Positions 1 through 7,418 of a DNA stretch of 11,454 bases are shown here, one piece after another. Numbering within the stretch: the first letter of the stretch is position 1; each line of letters begins with the position of its first letter. The stretch covers positions 1 to 11,454 of the forward strand of contig CAAFNI010000387.1 of the NCBI GenBank assembly GCA_900764215.1. The letters run 5' to 3'. Under the pieces are notes generated by a model. That model searched no databases and was not told the DNA's origin. It saw only the letters and a list, made by a program, of their open reading frames with translations. The translations under genes and the position numbers were made by a program. This DNA comes from an uncultured Sutterella sp. GTDB lineage: Bacteria; Pseudomonadota; Gammaproteobacteria; Burkholderiales; Burkholderiaceae_F.

Positions 1-1184
1 CCGCCGCCGTTGCCGGCGGCTTCCAGCTGACGGAACAGTCCGCCCTCGGTCTCGGACGCGCCTACGCCGGCATGGGCGTTGACGGCACCGACGTCTCGGG
101 GCTCTACTACAACCCCGCCACGATCACGCTCCACAAGGGCACGCAGGCCCAGTTCGGCTTCGTGGGCGTCGGCCTCAACCTCGACTACAACGCCCACAAC
201 GGCGGCCCCAACAGCGACGAAAACGGCCGCAAGCAGCCCGAAGCCGTGCCCAACCTCTTCATCTCCCACCAGATCAACGACGTGACCTGGATCGGCTTCG
301 GCTTCACGGTCCCGTTCGGTCTCTCCACAGAATACGATGATAACTGGCAGCAAGCTGCCGAAGGCACGGATGCCAAGATTGAGGTCTATGACTTCAACCC
401 GACGGTTGCGTGGAAGGTTTCCGAGAAGTTCTCGCTCGGAGCCGGCATCTCGTATCAGTATGTCAAGGCCAAGCTTGGCTTCAACAACAGAAGTTCCGAG
501 CAGGGATTCTCTGTCACAAACGTGCACACCCGCCTTACAGGCGACGCCTGGGGATGGAACGTTGGCGCCATGTGGACGCCGGTTGAAAATGTCCGCATCG
601 GCGCCTCCTACCGTTCGGCCGTTGGACATACGGTGGACGGAAACCTTAATCTCACCATCAATGCAGGTTCACAGGACAGGCCGATGTCTTTGCCGGCATC
701 CGTTTCCATGGATGCGCCGGCCTGGGCCCTGCTTTCCGCCGCCTGGGACGTCAACGACTGGCTGAGCCTCTACGGCTCCATGCGCTGGGCCGACTGGTCG
801 AGCTTTAAATCTCTCGCCATTGTGACGACTCCCAGTGTCAGCGAGCCGCAAATCAAAAACTGGAAGGACACCTACCTCTACTCCATCGGCTACGACGCCC
901 GCATCAACAGCTTCTGGACGCTGCGCGGCGGCATTGCCTACGAAACGTCCACGATCGACGACAAGTACACCCGCACCGGCACGATTCCCGACGCCGACCG
1001 CTGGTGGTTTGCGATCGGCTCCTCCTTCCACTGGACGAAGGACTTCCAGACGGACGTTGGCTTTGCTCACCTGCACGGCGTGCACGAGCGCAGCCTTTAT
1101 GATTCCAAGACCCATCAAGAGCTCGGCAAGTTCCGCAAACTTGATGCCTACATCATCGGCATTCAGGGCCAGTACCGCTTCTAA
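1..1184 (+). CDS. FadL/TodX-family outer-membrane transport protein, 5' end missing
   Basis: This is an outer-membrane beta-barrel of the FadL/TodX family, which moves long-chain fatty acids or other hydrophobic compounds across the outer membrane. The frame is open from base 3 (393 residues visible); the start codon and most of the signal peptide lie off the left edge. The first visible residues, AAVA then GGFQLTEQSALGLGRAY, match the end of a signal peptide followed by the FadL mature N-terminus (GFQL..., GLGRAY.G), the hatch region that plugs the barrel. A YYNPA motif follows, also typical. The rest alternates short amphipathic strands with loops, and the chain ends in YRF, the terminal aromatic residue recognised by the BAM machinery. 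At about 390 mature residues it is somewhat shorter than E. coli FadL, so the actual substrate is uncertain and I give no symbol. Codon choice is less GC-biased from about 310 to 720 than in the rest of the gene. Two hairpins follow the stop. Confidence 0.92.
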   Translation, partial: AAVAGGFQLTEQSALGLGRAYAGMGVDGTDVSGLYYNPATITLHKGTQAQFGFVGVGLNLDYNAHNGGPNSDENGRKQPEAVPNLFISHQINDVTWIGFGFTVPFGLSTEYDDNWQQAAEGTDAKIEVYDFNPTVAWKVSEKFSLGAGISYQYVKAKLGFNNRSSEQGFSVTNVHTRLTGDAWGWNVGAMWTPVENVRIGASYRSAVGHTVDGNLNLTINAGSQDRPMSLPASVSMDAPAWALLSAAWDVNDWLSLYGSMRWADWSSFKSLAIVTTPSVSEPQIKNWKDTYLYSIGYDARINSFWTLRGGIAYETSTIDDKYTRTGTIPDADRWWFAIGSSFHWTKDFQTDVGFAHLHGVHERSLYDSKTHQELGKFRKLDAYIIGIQGQYRF

Positions 1185-1196
1185 GACACGAAGAGC

Positions 1197-1220
1197 GGAA
1201 GGGCGGCGCACCGCCCTTCC
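1197..1220 (+). terminator. First hairpin after the FadL-type gene
   Basis: A perfect 10-bp inverted repeat (ggaagggcgg / ccgcccttcc) with a 4-base loop (cgca) begins 12 bases after the stop. No T run follows it directly, so alone it is a weak intrinsic terminator. It more likely acts with the next hairpin or protects the 3' end of the mRNA. Confidence 0.6.
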
Positions 1221-1229
1221 GGCATTCCG

Positions 1230-1260
1230 AATCCCGGCGTATCTCGTACGCCGGGATTTT
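1230..1260 (+). terminator. Intrinsic terminator of the FadL-type gene
   Basis: A perfect 12-bp stem (aatcccggcgta / tacgccgggatt) closes a 5-base loop (tctcg) and runs into four T residues, then cgcttt. This is a standard Rho-independent terminator and separates the outer-membrane gene from mfd. Confidence 0.85.
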
Positions 1261-1340
1261 CGCTTTCTGAGAAATAGGAATTCAACAACTCCTCGCCCTG
1301 CGTCTTCGCCAAACAGACTCCTCCTGCAGCGCCCTCGGAT

Positions 1341-1346
1341 TATGCT
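1341..1346 (+). promoter_or_regulatory. Possible -10 element for mfd
   Basis: TATGCT lies 37 bases before the mfd start and downstream of the terminator, so mfd needs a promoter in this gap. I see no convincing -35 hexamer 16-18 bases upstream. The call rests on position and a 4/6 match to TATAAT. Confidence 0.3.
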
Positions 1347-1383
1347 ATCGTCATTGCCGATTCGAAACCCACGGAGTCCACTC

Positions 1384-4300
1384 ATGTCCAAAAGCGCAAT
1401 CCCCGACCTGATTTCCGAAGACATCTTCCGATTCGGGCCCGGCGACAAGTACGCGCTCACCATAGGAACCGCCGCACCGGATGCGCTCGCGCTCTCCCAA
1501 ATGGGCGAAAAATGCCGCGCCAGGAATGAAAAGCTTCTCGTCATCTGCGCAGATCCCCTCGACGCCGTGAGGCTTGGACAGGAAATTCCCTGGTTCAGCC
1601 CGTCGCTCGGCGTCAGAAGCCTTCCGGACTGGGAAACGCTCCCCTACGACGTGCTCTCGCCCCAGGAGGACATCGTCTCCGAGCGCCTCGAGACGCTCTA
1701 CCGCATGACATCGGGCGCCAAGGGGCTCGACGTTGTCATTGCCTCGGCCGTCACGGCCGCCCAGCGCATGGCGCCCGTCGCCTACGTGGGCGCAAACACC
1801 TTCTTCTTTCGACCGGGCGACAAGCTTTCCGTCGACGGCTTTCGCGCCAATCTGGCGGCCGCAGGCTACGCCAACGTCAAGCAAGTGCTCGCCGCTGGCG
1901 AATTTGCGGTTCGCGGCAGCATCATCGACGTATTTCCGATGGGCTCCGACAAGCCCTTCCGACTTGACCTGTTTGACGACGAGATCGAATCGATCCGCTG
2001 GTTCGACGTCGAGACGCAGCGCTCCATGGAGACGGTCGGCGAAATCCGACTGTTGCCGGGCCACGAGTTTCCCGTGACGCCCGAAGCCGTCGCGGACTTC
2101 AGGCAGCGCTGGCGCACGCGCTTTGCGGGCGATCCCGGCAAGAGTCTCGTCTATCGCGACATCGGCAACGGCGTGCTGCCGCCGGGCATCGAATACTATC
2201 TGCCGCTCTTTTTTGGAGAGACGGCAACGCTTTCCGACTATCTTCCTGCGGGCACGCGCGTGGTGCTTGCGGGCGACGTGCAGGGTGCGCTTGCGGGCTT
2301 CATGAAGGAGACGCTCTCGCGCCAGAGGATGCTCGAAGCGGATCCCGACCGTCCGGCCATGAAGCCCGAGGAGCTGTGGCTCGCCCCCGAAGAATTCTTC
2401 ACGAGCCTCTCGAAGTTCGCCCGCTTCACCTTCAGGCGAGACGGCAATCCCGACGATGCGATCGCCCTCAAGGGCGTCGCAGTCGACCGCAAGAGCCAGA
2501 ATCCGGTCTCGAACCTCATCGCCTTCACGACGACGGGCAAGGCGCGCGGACGCCGCACGCTCATCGCCGCGTCCTCCGTAGGACGCATGGGCACGATGGG
2601 CGAACTCTTTCGCGCTTCCGGGCTAGACTTCACGGAGTATGAGTCCTGGGAGGACTTTCTTGCGGGCGACGCGCCCGTGGGACTCGCCGCGGCGCCGCTC
2701 TTTGCGGGCAGCCTGATCGAGAATCCCCAAACGGCGATTCTCACCGAAACGGAACTCTATGCCGCCAGCCCGAGGCGCTCGCGCCTTCGCCGCAACCGCC
2801 AGTCGACAAACATCGAAATGATCGTGCGCGACGTCTCGGAGCTCAAGATCGGGGACGCGGTCGTGCATCTCGAACACGGCATCGGACGCTATCAGGGCCT
2901 CGTGCACATGGACACGCCCGACGGCGAAGCGGAGCTTTTGCGCATCGACTATAAGAACGATGCCAAGCTCTTCGTGCCGATTGCAAACCTGCACCTCATC
3001 TCCCGCTACTCGGGCGCGGATCCGGAGAGCGCGCCCCTGCATGCGCTCGGGCGCGGCGACTGGGAGAAGGCGCGCAAAAAGGCGGCCGAACAGGTTCGGG
3101 ACACGGCCGCCGAGCTGCTGCACCTCTATGCGCTTCGCGAAACCCGCAAGGGCTTCGTCTTTCCCATCGACACGAGCGACTACGAGGCCTTCTGCGAGGG
3201 CTTCGCCTTTGAGGAAACCCCCGATCAGGCGGCCGCCATCGGAGCCGTGCTCAACGACATGACGACCGGCAAGACCATGGATCGCCTCGTCTGCGGCGAC
3301 GTGGGCTTCGGCAAGACCGAGGTTGCGCTTCGCGCGGCCTTCGTGGCCGTCTCGGCCGGCAAGCAAGTGGCGGTGCTCTGCCCGACGACGCTGCTCGCCG
3401 AACAGCACGCCCAGACATTCCGCGACCGATTCTCGCCCTGGCCCGTGCGCATCGCCGAACTTTCCCGCTTCAGAACGGGCAAGGAGACCGCCAAGGCCCT
3501 GGAGGGGATTGCCGACGGCACGGTCGACATCGTGATCGGCACGCACAAGCTTCTCACCGGCAAGGTTTCCTTCAAGCGCCTCGGGCTCGTCATCATCGAC
3601 GAGGAGCACCGCTTCGGCGTGCGACAGAAGGAGGCGCTCAGAAAGCTTCGCGCCGAGGTCGACGTTCTGACGCTCACCGCCACGCCGATTCCGCGCACGC
3701 TCTCGATGAGTCTGGAAGGCATCCGCGACTTCTCCGTCATCGCGACGGCTCCCGAGCGTCGTCTGGCGGTCAAGACCTTCGTGCACCCCGAAGAGTCCGG
3801 CCTCATTCGAGAGGCCGTCATCCGCGAATTGAAGCGCGGCGGTCAGGTCTACTTCCTCCACAACGAGGTGGAGACCATCGAAAACCGCCGCGAGCAGCTC
3901 GCGGCCCTGATTCCGGAGGCGCGCATAGCCGTCGCGCACGGCCAGATGAGCGAGCGCGAACTTGAGCACATCATGCGCGAGTTCTATCAGCAGCGCTACA
4001 ACCTGCTGCTCTGCACGACCATCATCGAGACGGGCATCGACGTGCCGACCGCCAACACGATCATCATGCAGCGCGCAGACAAGCTCGGTCTTGCTCAGCT
4101 CCATCAGCTGCGCGGCAGAGTCGGCCGAAGCCACCACCAGGCCTACGCCTACCTGCTCACGCCGCCCTCGGGCGCCGCGACGAAGCAGGCCCGGCAGCGG
4201 CTCGAGGCCATTCAGTCCCTCGAGGATCTCGGCAGCGGCTTCTACCTCGCCATGCACGACCTCGAGATTCGAGGCGCGGGCGAAGTGCTCGGCGAACACC

Positions 4301-4854
4301 AGTCGGGCGAAATCGCCGAGGTCGGGTTCGATCTCTACAGCCGCATGCTCGCAAACGCCGTCAAGGCCCTCAAGCGGGGCGAACTCCCCGATTTCACGGA
4401 GCCTCTCGTGCCGACGACCGAAATCTCGCTCCATGCGCCCGCGCTCCTGCCGAGCAGCTACGTCTCCGACGTCTCGCAGCGCCTCGGCTTTTACAAGGAG
4501 CTTTCGTCCGCCTCAACGCTCGAAGACATCATCCGCACGACCGAGTCGCTTGCCGACCGCTACGGCAAGCTCCCCGAAGCCGCCCTGCGCCTGACGCAGA
4601 TCCACAGGCTTCGCCTGCGCTGCGAGGCGCTCGGCATCCGCAAGATCGACTGCGCCGACACGGCGACCGTCATCACGTTCACGGCGCGCCCCGCCATCGA
4701 GCCGATGACGCTCATCCGATTCCTGCAGTCGAGAAAGGACGCGCGCATGCTCGGCCCCGACAAGCTCAGGATCGACGCGGGCGGCGCAACGCCTGAAAAC
4801 CGGCTTGCGCTCGTGCAGAGCCTACTCTCGGCGCTCGAAGCGCCGGGGCGATAA
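1384..4854 (+). CDS. mfd: Transcription-repair coupling factor Mfd
   Basis: Mfd is a DNA translocase that pushes stalled RNA polymerase off lesions and recruits UvrA for transcription-coupled nucleotide excision repair. The 1156-residue product is close to the E. coli length (1148). The N-terminal ~370 residues form the UvrB-like region. The RNA polymerase interaction domain starts near residue 485 with GDAVVHLEHGIGRYQG. The SF2 translocase motor follows: Walker A GDVGFGKT (638-645), Walker B DEEH (739-742), TATPIPRT (765-772) and motif VI QLRGRVGRS (908-916). The TRG-type region LEDLGSGF...HDLEIRGAGE lies at about 946-967. A C-terminal TRCF domain ends the protein. The ATG at 1384 is chosen because CGGAG (1372-1376) sits 7 bases upstream. 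An in-frame ATG at 1342 lacks a comparable site, and the frame stays open further back only through the preceding gene. It appears to be transcribed alone. Confidence 0.98.
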   Translation: MSKSAIPDLISEDIFRFGPGDKYALTIGTAAPDALALSQMGEKCRARNEKLLVICADPLDAVRLGQEIPWFSPSLGVRSLPDWETLPYDVLSPQEDIVSERLETLYRMTSGAKGLDVVIASAVTAAQRMAPVAYVGANTFFFRPGDKLSVDGFRANLAAAGYANVKQVLAAGEFAVRGSIIDVFPMGSDKPFRLDLFDDEIESIRWFDVETQRSMETVGEIRLLPGHEFPVTPEAVADFRQRWRTRFAGDPGKSLVYRDIGNGVLPPGIEYYLPLFFGETATLSDYLPAGTRVVLAGDVQGALAGFMKETLSRQRMLEADPDRPAMKPEELWLAPEEFFTSLSKFARFTFRRDGNPDDAIALKGVAVDRKSQNPVSNLIAFTTTGKARGRRTLIAASSVGRMGTMGELFRASGLDFTEYESWEDFLAGDAPVGLAAAPLFAGSLIENPQTAILTETELYAASPRRSRLRRNRQSTNIEMIVRDVSELKIGDAVVHLEHGIGRYQGLVHMDTPDGEAELLRIDYKNDAKLFVPIANLHLISRYSGADPESAPLHALGRGDWEKARKKAAEQVRDTAAELLHLYALRETRKGFVFPIDTSDYEAFCEGFAFEETPDQAAAIGAVLNDMTTGKTMDRLVCGDVGFGKTEVALRAAFVAVSAGKQVAVLCPTTLLAEQHAQTFRDRFSPWPVRIAELSRFRTGKETAKALEGIADGTVDIVIGTHKLLTGKVSFKRLGLVIIDEEHRFGVRQKEALRKLRAEVDVLTLTATPIPRTLSMSLEGIRDFSVIATAPERRLAVKTFVHPEESGLIREAVIRELKRGGQVYFLHNEVETIENRREQLAALIPEARIAVAHGQMSERELEHIMREFYQQRYNLLLCTTIIETGIDVPTANTIIMQRADKLGLAQLHQLRGRVGRSHHQAYAYLLTPPSGAATKQARQRLEAIQSLEDLGSGFYLAMHDLEIRGAGEVLGEHQSGEIAEVGFDLYSRMLANAVKALKRGELPDFTEPLVPTTEISLHAPALLPSSYVSDVSQRLGFYKELSSASTLEDIIRTTESLADRYGKLPEAALRLTQIHRLRLRCEALGIRKIDCADTATVITFTARPAIEPMTLIRFLQSRKDARMLGPDKLRIDAGGATPENRLALVQSLLSALEAPGR

Positions 4855-4861
4855 GGATCTC

Positions 4862-4880
4862 CGGGGCCTCCTTCGCCCCG
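4862..4880 (+). terminator. Weak hairpin after mfd
   Basis: A 6-bp GC stem (cggggc / gccccg) with a 7-base loop starts 8 bases after the mfd stop. There is no T tract, so intrinsic termination is doubtful; it may only mark the mRNA end. Confidence 0.3.
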
Positions 4881-4904
4881 TCGGATGACGCCGCCGGGGA
4901 CAGG

Positions 4905-4910
4905 TAAAAT
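4905..4910 (+). promoter_or_regulatory. Possible distal -10 element (TAAAAT) upstream of the unknown gene
   Basis: TAAAAT is a 5/6 match to the -10 consensus in the mfd / unknown-gene gap. It would give a leader of about 140 bases. It lies inside the loop of a wide 7-bp inverted repeat (acgccgc 4888-4894 / gcggcgt 4916-4922). No clear -35 is visible. Confidence 0.25.
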
Positions 4911-5013
4911 CTCTCGCGGCGTCGAAGGTTCTGCGAAGCCTCGGCCTTTCTGGACGCTGCGGACGGCATCAGGCATTACCCTGCCTCCGACACGATTCCG
5001 AGGGTTTTGCGCG

Positions 5014-5019
5014 CATACT
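5014..5019 (+). promoter_or_regulatory. Possible proximal -10 element (CATACT)
   Basis: CATACT is a 4/6 match to the -10 consensus, 37 bases before the start of the unknown gene, the same distance as the mfd -10 candidate from its gene. Initiation would fall near 5026, at the start of the inverted repeat described next. There is no good -35. Confidence 0.25.
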
Positions 5020-5022
5020 CTA

Positions 5023-5045
5023 CGGTTGACACGACTTTTCAACCG
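5023..5045 (+). other. Inverted repeat abutting a ribosome binding site
   Basis: A perfect 7-bp inverted repeat (cggttga / tcaaccg) with a 9-base spacer ends one base before the ribosome binding sequence AAGGA (5046-5050) of the next gene. It could be a 5' leader hairpin that affects translation or RNA stability, or a palindromic operator. The sequence alone does not decide between them. Confidence 0.4.
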
Positions 5046-5056
5046 AAGGATTCCCC

Positions 5057-6679
5057 ATGCAGGCAAACCAAACCGAAGCGCCCGCCGCGTTCACGGCCGA
5101 TGTCGTTCTGAACGCCTACGATGCGCTTCCCGCCGAACTGCGCCCCCTTTACGCTCACATTCATTGCGGCAGCGCCGCCATCCTTGCCGCACTGGGCCTT
5201 ACGGCCGAAGGCAATGAAATGCTGGAAGCGGCCGTCGAAGCCGTTCCGGACCTCGCCGACGAAGCCGAAGCCTTCGACCGCGACAAGGCCGACGGGGACG
5301 GCGCTCTCATCGGACTCCTTCATGCGCTTGCCGAGGCCTGCGCCGACAGCAAGAACCCGCTTCTCGTCTCGCTTGACGCCTTCTGGGGCGCGATCGCCGC
5401 CTCGCCCGTCGTCACAGGCGCCGATCCCAACGACGAGGAGGACCCGCTCGAACACTATCTTTACGACAATACGGACCTCACCGGGCTCGTCGGCGCCTAC
5501 TGGGACCTTCAGGGCGTTCTCGAACTGATCTTCGGCGGCCCCGTCAGGGACAGCGACTTCAAGGGAAGCCTCATCGAACTGACGACCGACGCCGTCACGA
5601 CGGCGGACCTCAACAAGAGCCTGAGGCTTCTTTCGTCCCAGTCTCGCGCCTGCTTCGCCTGGGCCCACAACAAGATCGTCTCGATGCTCCGAGCCGTCAC
5701 GAACGACGATCTGAAAACGCTGGAAAAGAAGCTTGAGGCGTCGGGCATCCGTCCGCACTTCATTCCCGCCGTGCTCGAGCAGGTCAAGGCCTCGCGCGTG
5801 AGCGCCGAGGTGCTCAGCGCGGACGCCCGCCGCTTCTCGCCCTTCGAGCGCAGCCTCGACGGCGTGCACGAGCAGTTCTGGAGCCTTCAGCGGGCCGTGA
5901 GCCAGACAGACGATCATCCGGTCAGATTCACCTTCGCGCTTCTTCTCTGCGCGCTCGCCGCCATGCTCGACTGCCGCCCCGAAGACATCGACGCGCGCAC
6001 GTCCACCCGCATCGAGGGGCTTGCCGAGCTTGATGCGGCCCACTTCGGCCTCGCGCTCCATCTGGCCGCGCTCGTCTCGGGCGTGGAGCTCGTTGATTCG
6101 AAGGACGAGGTCATGGACGTCGCCCGCAGCTTCGATGCGGCCTGCGGCGGCGCCGAAACGCGCTGCGCGCTCTGCATTCCGCTCACGTTCGCAGCCAATG
6201 CAGTCCTCGCCTACACGAACGACAAGCCGGCCATGGACGCGCTCTACGCCCGCCTCGGCCTCACCCAAGGCGGCGCTGAAGATCTTGAGCCTTCGCTTGA
6301 AGCCCTCAACGACTTCCTCGTCCTTCACGCGCCGTCGGAAAGCGAACAGCCCATCATTCAGAAGCTCTTTGCGCAGACGTCCTCCCAAAACTACGACGCC
6401 GGCGAAGCCTCCGAGCGCTACGCCGCGCTCCTCATCGACACGCTGCAGAGGATGGACGAGGAAAACCGAGGGATCCTCACGCAGAACATCGTCACCATGG
6501 GCTTCGTGCTCGGCGCAATCCTCTCCAAGACGCCCGACGAAATCGTCAGGATCTATGAGGACGCCTTCCCCGACCTGCCCGCCGTCAACCCGCTCATTCT
6601 GCTGAGCATGAACGTGCAGCACGCCGCCCAGCAGCTTGCGATCCGCTGCACGGAGGCGATGGAGGCCGCCCACGCATAG
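5057..6679 (+). CDS. Uncharacterised 540-residue soluble, helical protein
   Basis: I do not recognise this family. The product is acidic and rich in Ala, Leu, Glu and Asp, and looks almost wholly alpha-helical. I see no signal peptide, no convincing transmembrane segment and no catalytic signature, so a cytoplasmic protein is likely. The N-terminal ~100 residues (for example around LGLTAEGNEMLEAAVEAV) resemble helical-repeat proteins, but no clear periodic repeat is visible. Cysteines are few; the closest grouping is CALC near residue 375. The ATG at 5057 has GAAGGA (5045-5050) 6 bases upstream. Coding on this strand is supported by that site and by third-position G/C bias like that of mfd. 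A similarly long open frame on the other strand is judged an artefact of that bias. The gene stands alone, converges on yceD and is followed by terminator hairpins. Being a real gene is well supported; its function is unknown. Confidence 0.85.
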   Translation: MQANQTEAPAAFTADVVLNAYDALPAELRPLYAHIHCGSAAILAALGLTAEGNEMLEAAVEAVPDLADEAEAFDRDKADGDGALIGLLHALAEACADSKNPLLVSLDAFWGAIAASPVVTGADPNDEEDPLEHYLYDNTDLTGLVGAYWDLQGVLELIFGGPVRDSDFKGSLIELTTDAVTTADLNKSLRLLSSQSRACFAWAHNKIVSMLRAVTNDDLKTLEKKLEASGIRPHFIPAVLEQVKASRVSAEVLSADARRFSPFERSLDGVHEQFWSLQRAVSQTDDHPVRFTFALLLCALAAMLDCRPEDIDARTSTRIEGLAELDAAHFGLALHLAALVSGVELVDSKDEVMDVARSFDAACGGAETRCALCIPLTFAANAVLAYTNDKPAMDALYARLGLTQGGAEDLEPSLEALNDFLVLHAPSESEQPIIQKLFAQTSSQNYDAGEASERYAALLIDTLQRMDEENRGILTQNIVTMGFVLGAILSKTPDEIVRIYEDAFPDLPAVNPLILLSMNVQHAAQQLAIRCTEAMEAAHA

Positions 6680-6713
6680 CCGCCCTCAAGCGCCCGCCCG
6701 CGAAGAAGGGCGG
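6680..6713 (+). repeat. Inverted repeat directly after the unknown gene
   Basis: ccgccct (6680-6686) and agggcgg (6707-6713) form a perfect 7-bp inverted repeat around a 20-base C-rich loop, immediately after the stop codon. It is the first of two hairpins in the convergent gap and has no T tract of its own. Confidence 0.4.
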
Positions 6714-6721
6714 AAACGGCA

Positions 6722-6758
6722 AAACGCCCGCCGGGAAGAGCTTCCCGAACGGGCGTTT
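6722..6758. terminator. Bidirectional intrinsic terminator between convergent genes
   Basis: The outer stem is aaacgcccg / cgggcgttt (9 bp). After a small asymmetric internal loop, the inner stem is cgggaa / ttcccg with loop gagc. The plus strand continues ttcattta; on the minus strand the stem ends in four T residues. It therefore serves both the rightward unknown gene, ending at 6679, and leftward yceD, ending at 6783. Confidence 0.8.
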
Positions 6759-6782
6759 CATTTATCAGGCTAGTCCTGCCGC

Positions 6783-7283
6783 TCAACGCTTGAGTGCGGC
6801 CAGCGCTGCGAAGGGATTGGGCTTTTCCGCCTCGACCTCTTCGTCGCTTGTGTTCTCATAGGCCATTTCGCAGTCGTCGTGCAGCGGCATGGCCGGCAGC
6901 GACAGAATGGCCTCCTCCTGAACCCAGTCTGCCACGGACAGACTGCGGCTCCCGACGATGACTTCCTCGTCGTCGCCTTCCTCGTCGAGCGGCAGCGCAT
7001 TGGCCTCGGCCTCGGTCTTCGTGAAGCGGAAGGTGAGCTCGCGCGCGACCGGAACGCTCACGGGCTCGTTGCATCTGGCGCACTGCATGACGGCCGTCCC
7101 CTCGATCGAGAGGCTTGCCGCCGGAAGACGCTCGATGATGCCGAGCCCCGTGATGCTGAACCTCATCGGTCCCTCAAGCGCATCGATGAAATGCGCGAGC
7201 TCAGGCATTTCGTCAAGCTCAAGCGTGCCCTCAACGGTCTGGCGGGTGCGGGCGATTTCGAAAACATCGAGCGTAAGAGACAT
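6783..7283 (-). CDS. yceD: YceD family protein (DUF177), 23S rRNA accumulation protein
   Basis: YceD is a small, widely conserved protein needed for normal 23S rRNA accumulation in E. coli; its exact biochemical step is unsettled. The 166-residue product shows the family marks: a central CxxC in MQCARCNEPV (Cys68, Cys71), a downstream acidic stretch (DEEGDDEEV), the LSLPAMPLHDDC block ending in Cys138, and the C-terminal NPFAALAALK. The start at 7283 is chosen because TGAGG lies 6 bases upstream on this strand. An ATG two codons earlier (7289) touches that site and is too close to use it. Open frame extends well upstream but enters the divergent maf gene. The gene is divergent from maf, as in E. 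coli. Downstream, however, there is only a terminator and a convergent gene, where rpmF and the plsX-fab genes usually follow. Confidence 0.93.
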   Translation of the reverse strand: MSLTLDVFEIARTRQTVEGTLELDEMPELAHFIDALEGPMRFSITGLGIIERLPAASLSIEGTAVMQCARCNEPVSVPVARELTFRFTKTEAEANALPLDEEGDDEEVIVGSRSLSVADWVQEEAILSLPAMPLHDDCEMAYENTSDEEVEAEKPNPFAALAALKR

Positions 7284-7329
7284 GGTCATCCTCAGGTAAA
7301 ACGATTCAGCCCGAAAAGGGCGCCCTGAA

Positions 7330-7335
7330 AGGATA
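7330..7335 (-). promoter_or_regulatory. Possible -10 element for yceD
   Basis: On the minus strand TATCCT lies about 46 bases upstream of the yceD start, in the gap shared with the divergent maf gene. It is preceded by TG but without the usual one-base gap, and no -35 is evident. The call is weak. Confidence 0.2.
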
Positions 7336-7403
7336 CATGGTTCGAACGCGGACTGCGGGAATTCGCCTTCCTTGAATTCTCCTCTTGGCACATGACTTCC
7401 CGC

Positions 7404-7409
7404 TACAAT
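7404..7409 (+). promoter_or_regulatory. -10 element (TACAAT) of the maf operon
   Basis: TACAAT is a 5/6 match to consensus, only 9 bases before the maf ATG at 7419. Initiation 6-8 bases downstream of the hexamer would start the mRNA at about 7415-7417, so maf would be leaderless or nearly so. TTGGCA at 7385-7390 resembles a -35 but leaves only a 13-base spacer. Confidence 0.5.
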
Positions 7410-7418
7410 GCCTGCATT

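Noticed and set aside
835..1383. Upstream extension of the mfd frame
   Set aside because: It overlaps the end of the FadL-type gene and two terminator hairpins, has no Mfd-like sequence, and the ATG at 1384 has a good ribosome binding site.
2623..4434. A 603-codon open frame on the minus strand inside mfd
   Set aside because: It lies wholly opposite the conserved Mfd motor domain, so it is an artefact of codon bias.
5026..5031. A perfect TTGACA (-35 consensus)
   Set aside because: No -10 lies 16-18 bases downstream and any start would fall inside the coding region; the hexamer is part of an inverted repeat.
5039..6673. A 544-codon open frame on the minus strand opposite the unknown gene
   Set aside because: It mirrors the plus-strand gene, has an Arg/Gly/Val/Asp-heavy composition typical of antisense frames in GC-rich DNA, and lacks the third-position bias and ribosome binding site that the plus-strand gene has.
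7392..7418. Earlier in-frame ATG for maf
   Set aside because: It precedes the probable -10 element and adds nine residues before the conserved LILASSS opening.
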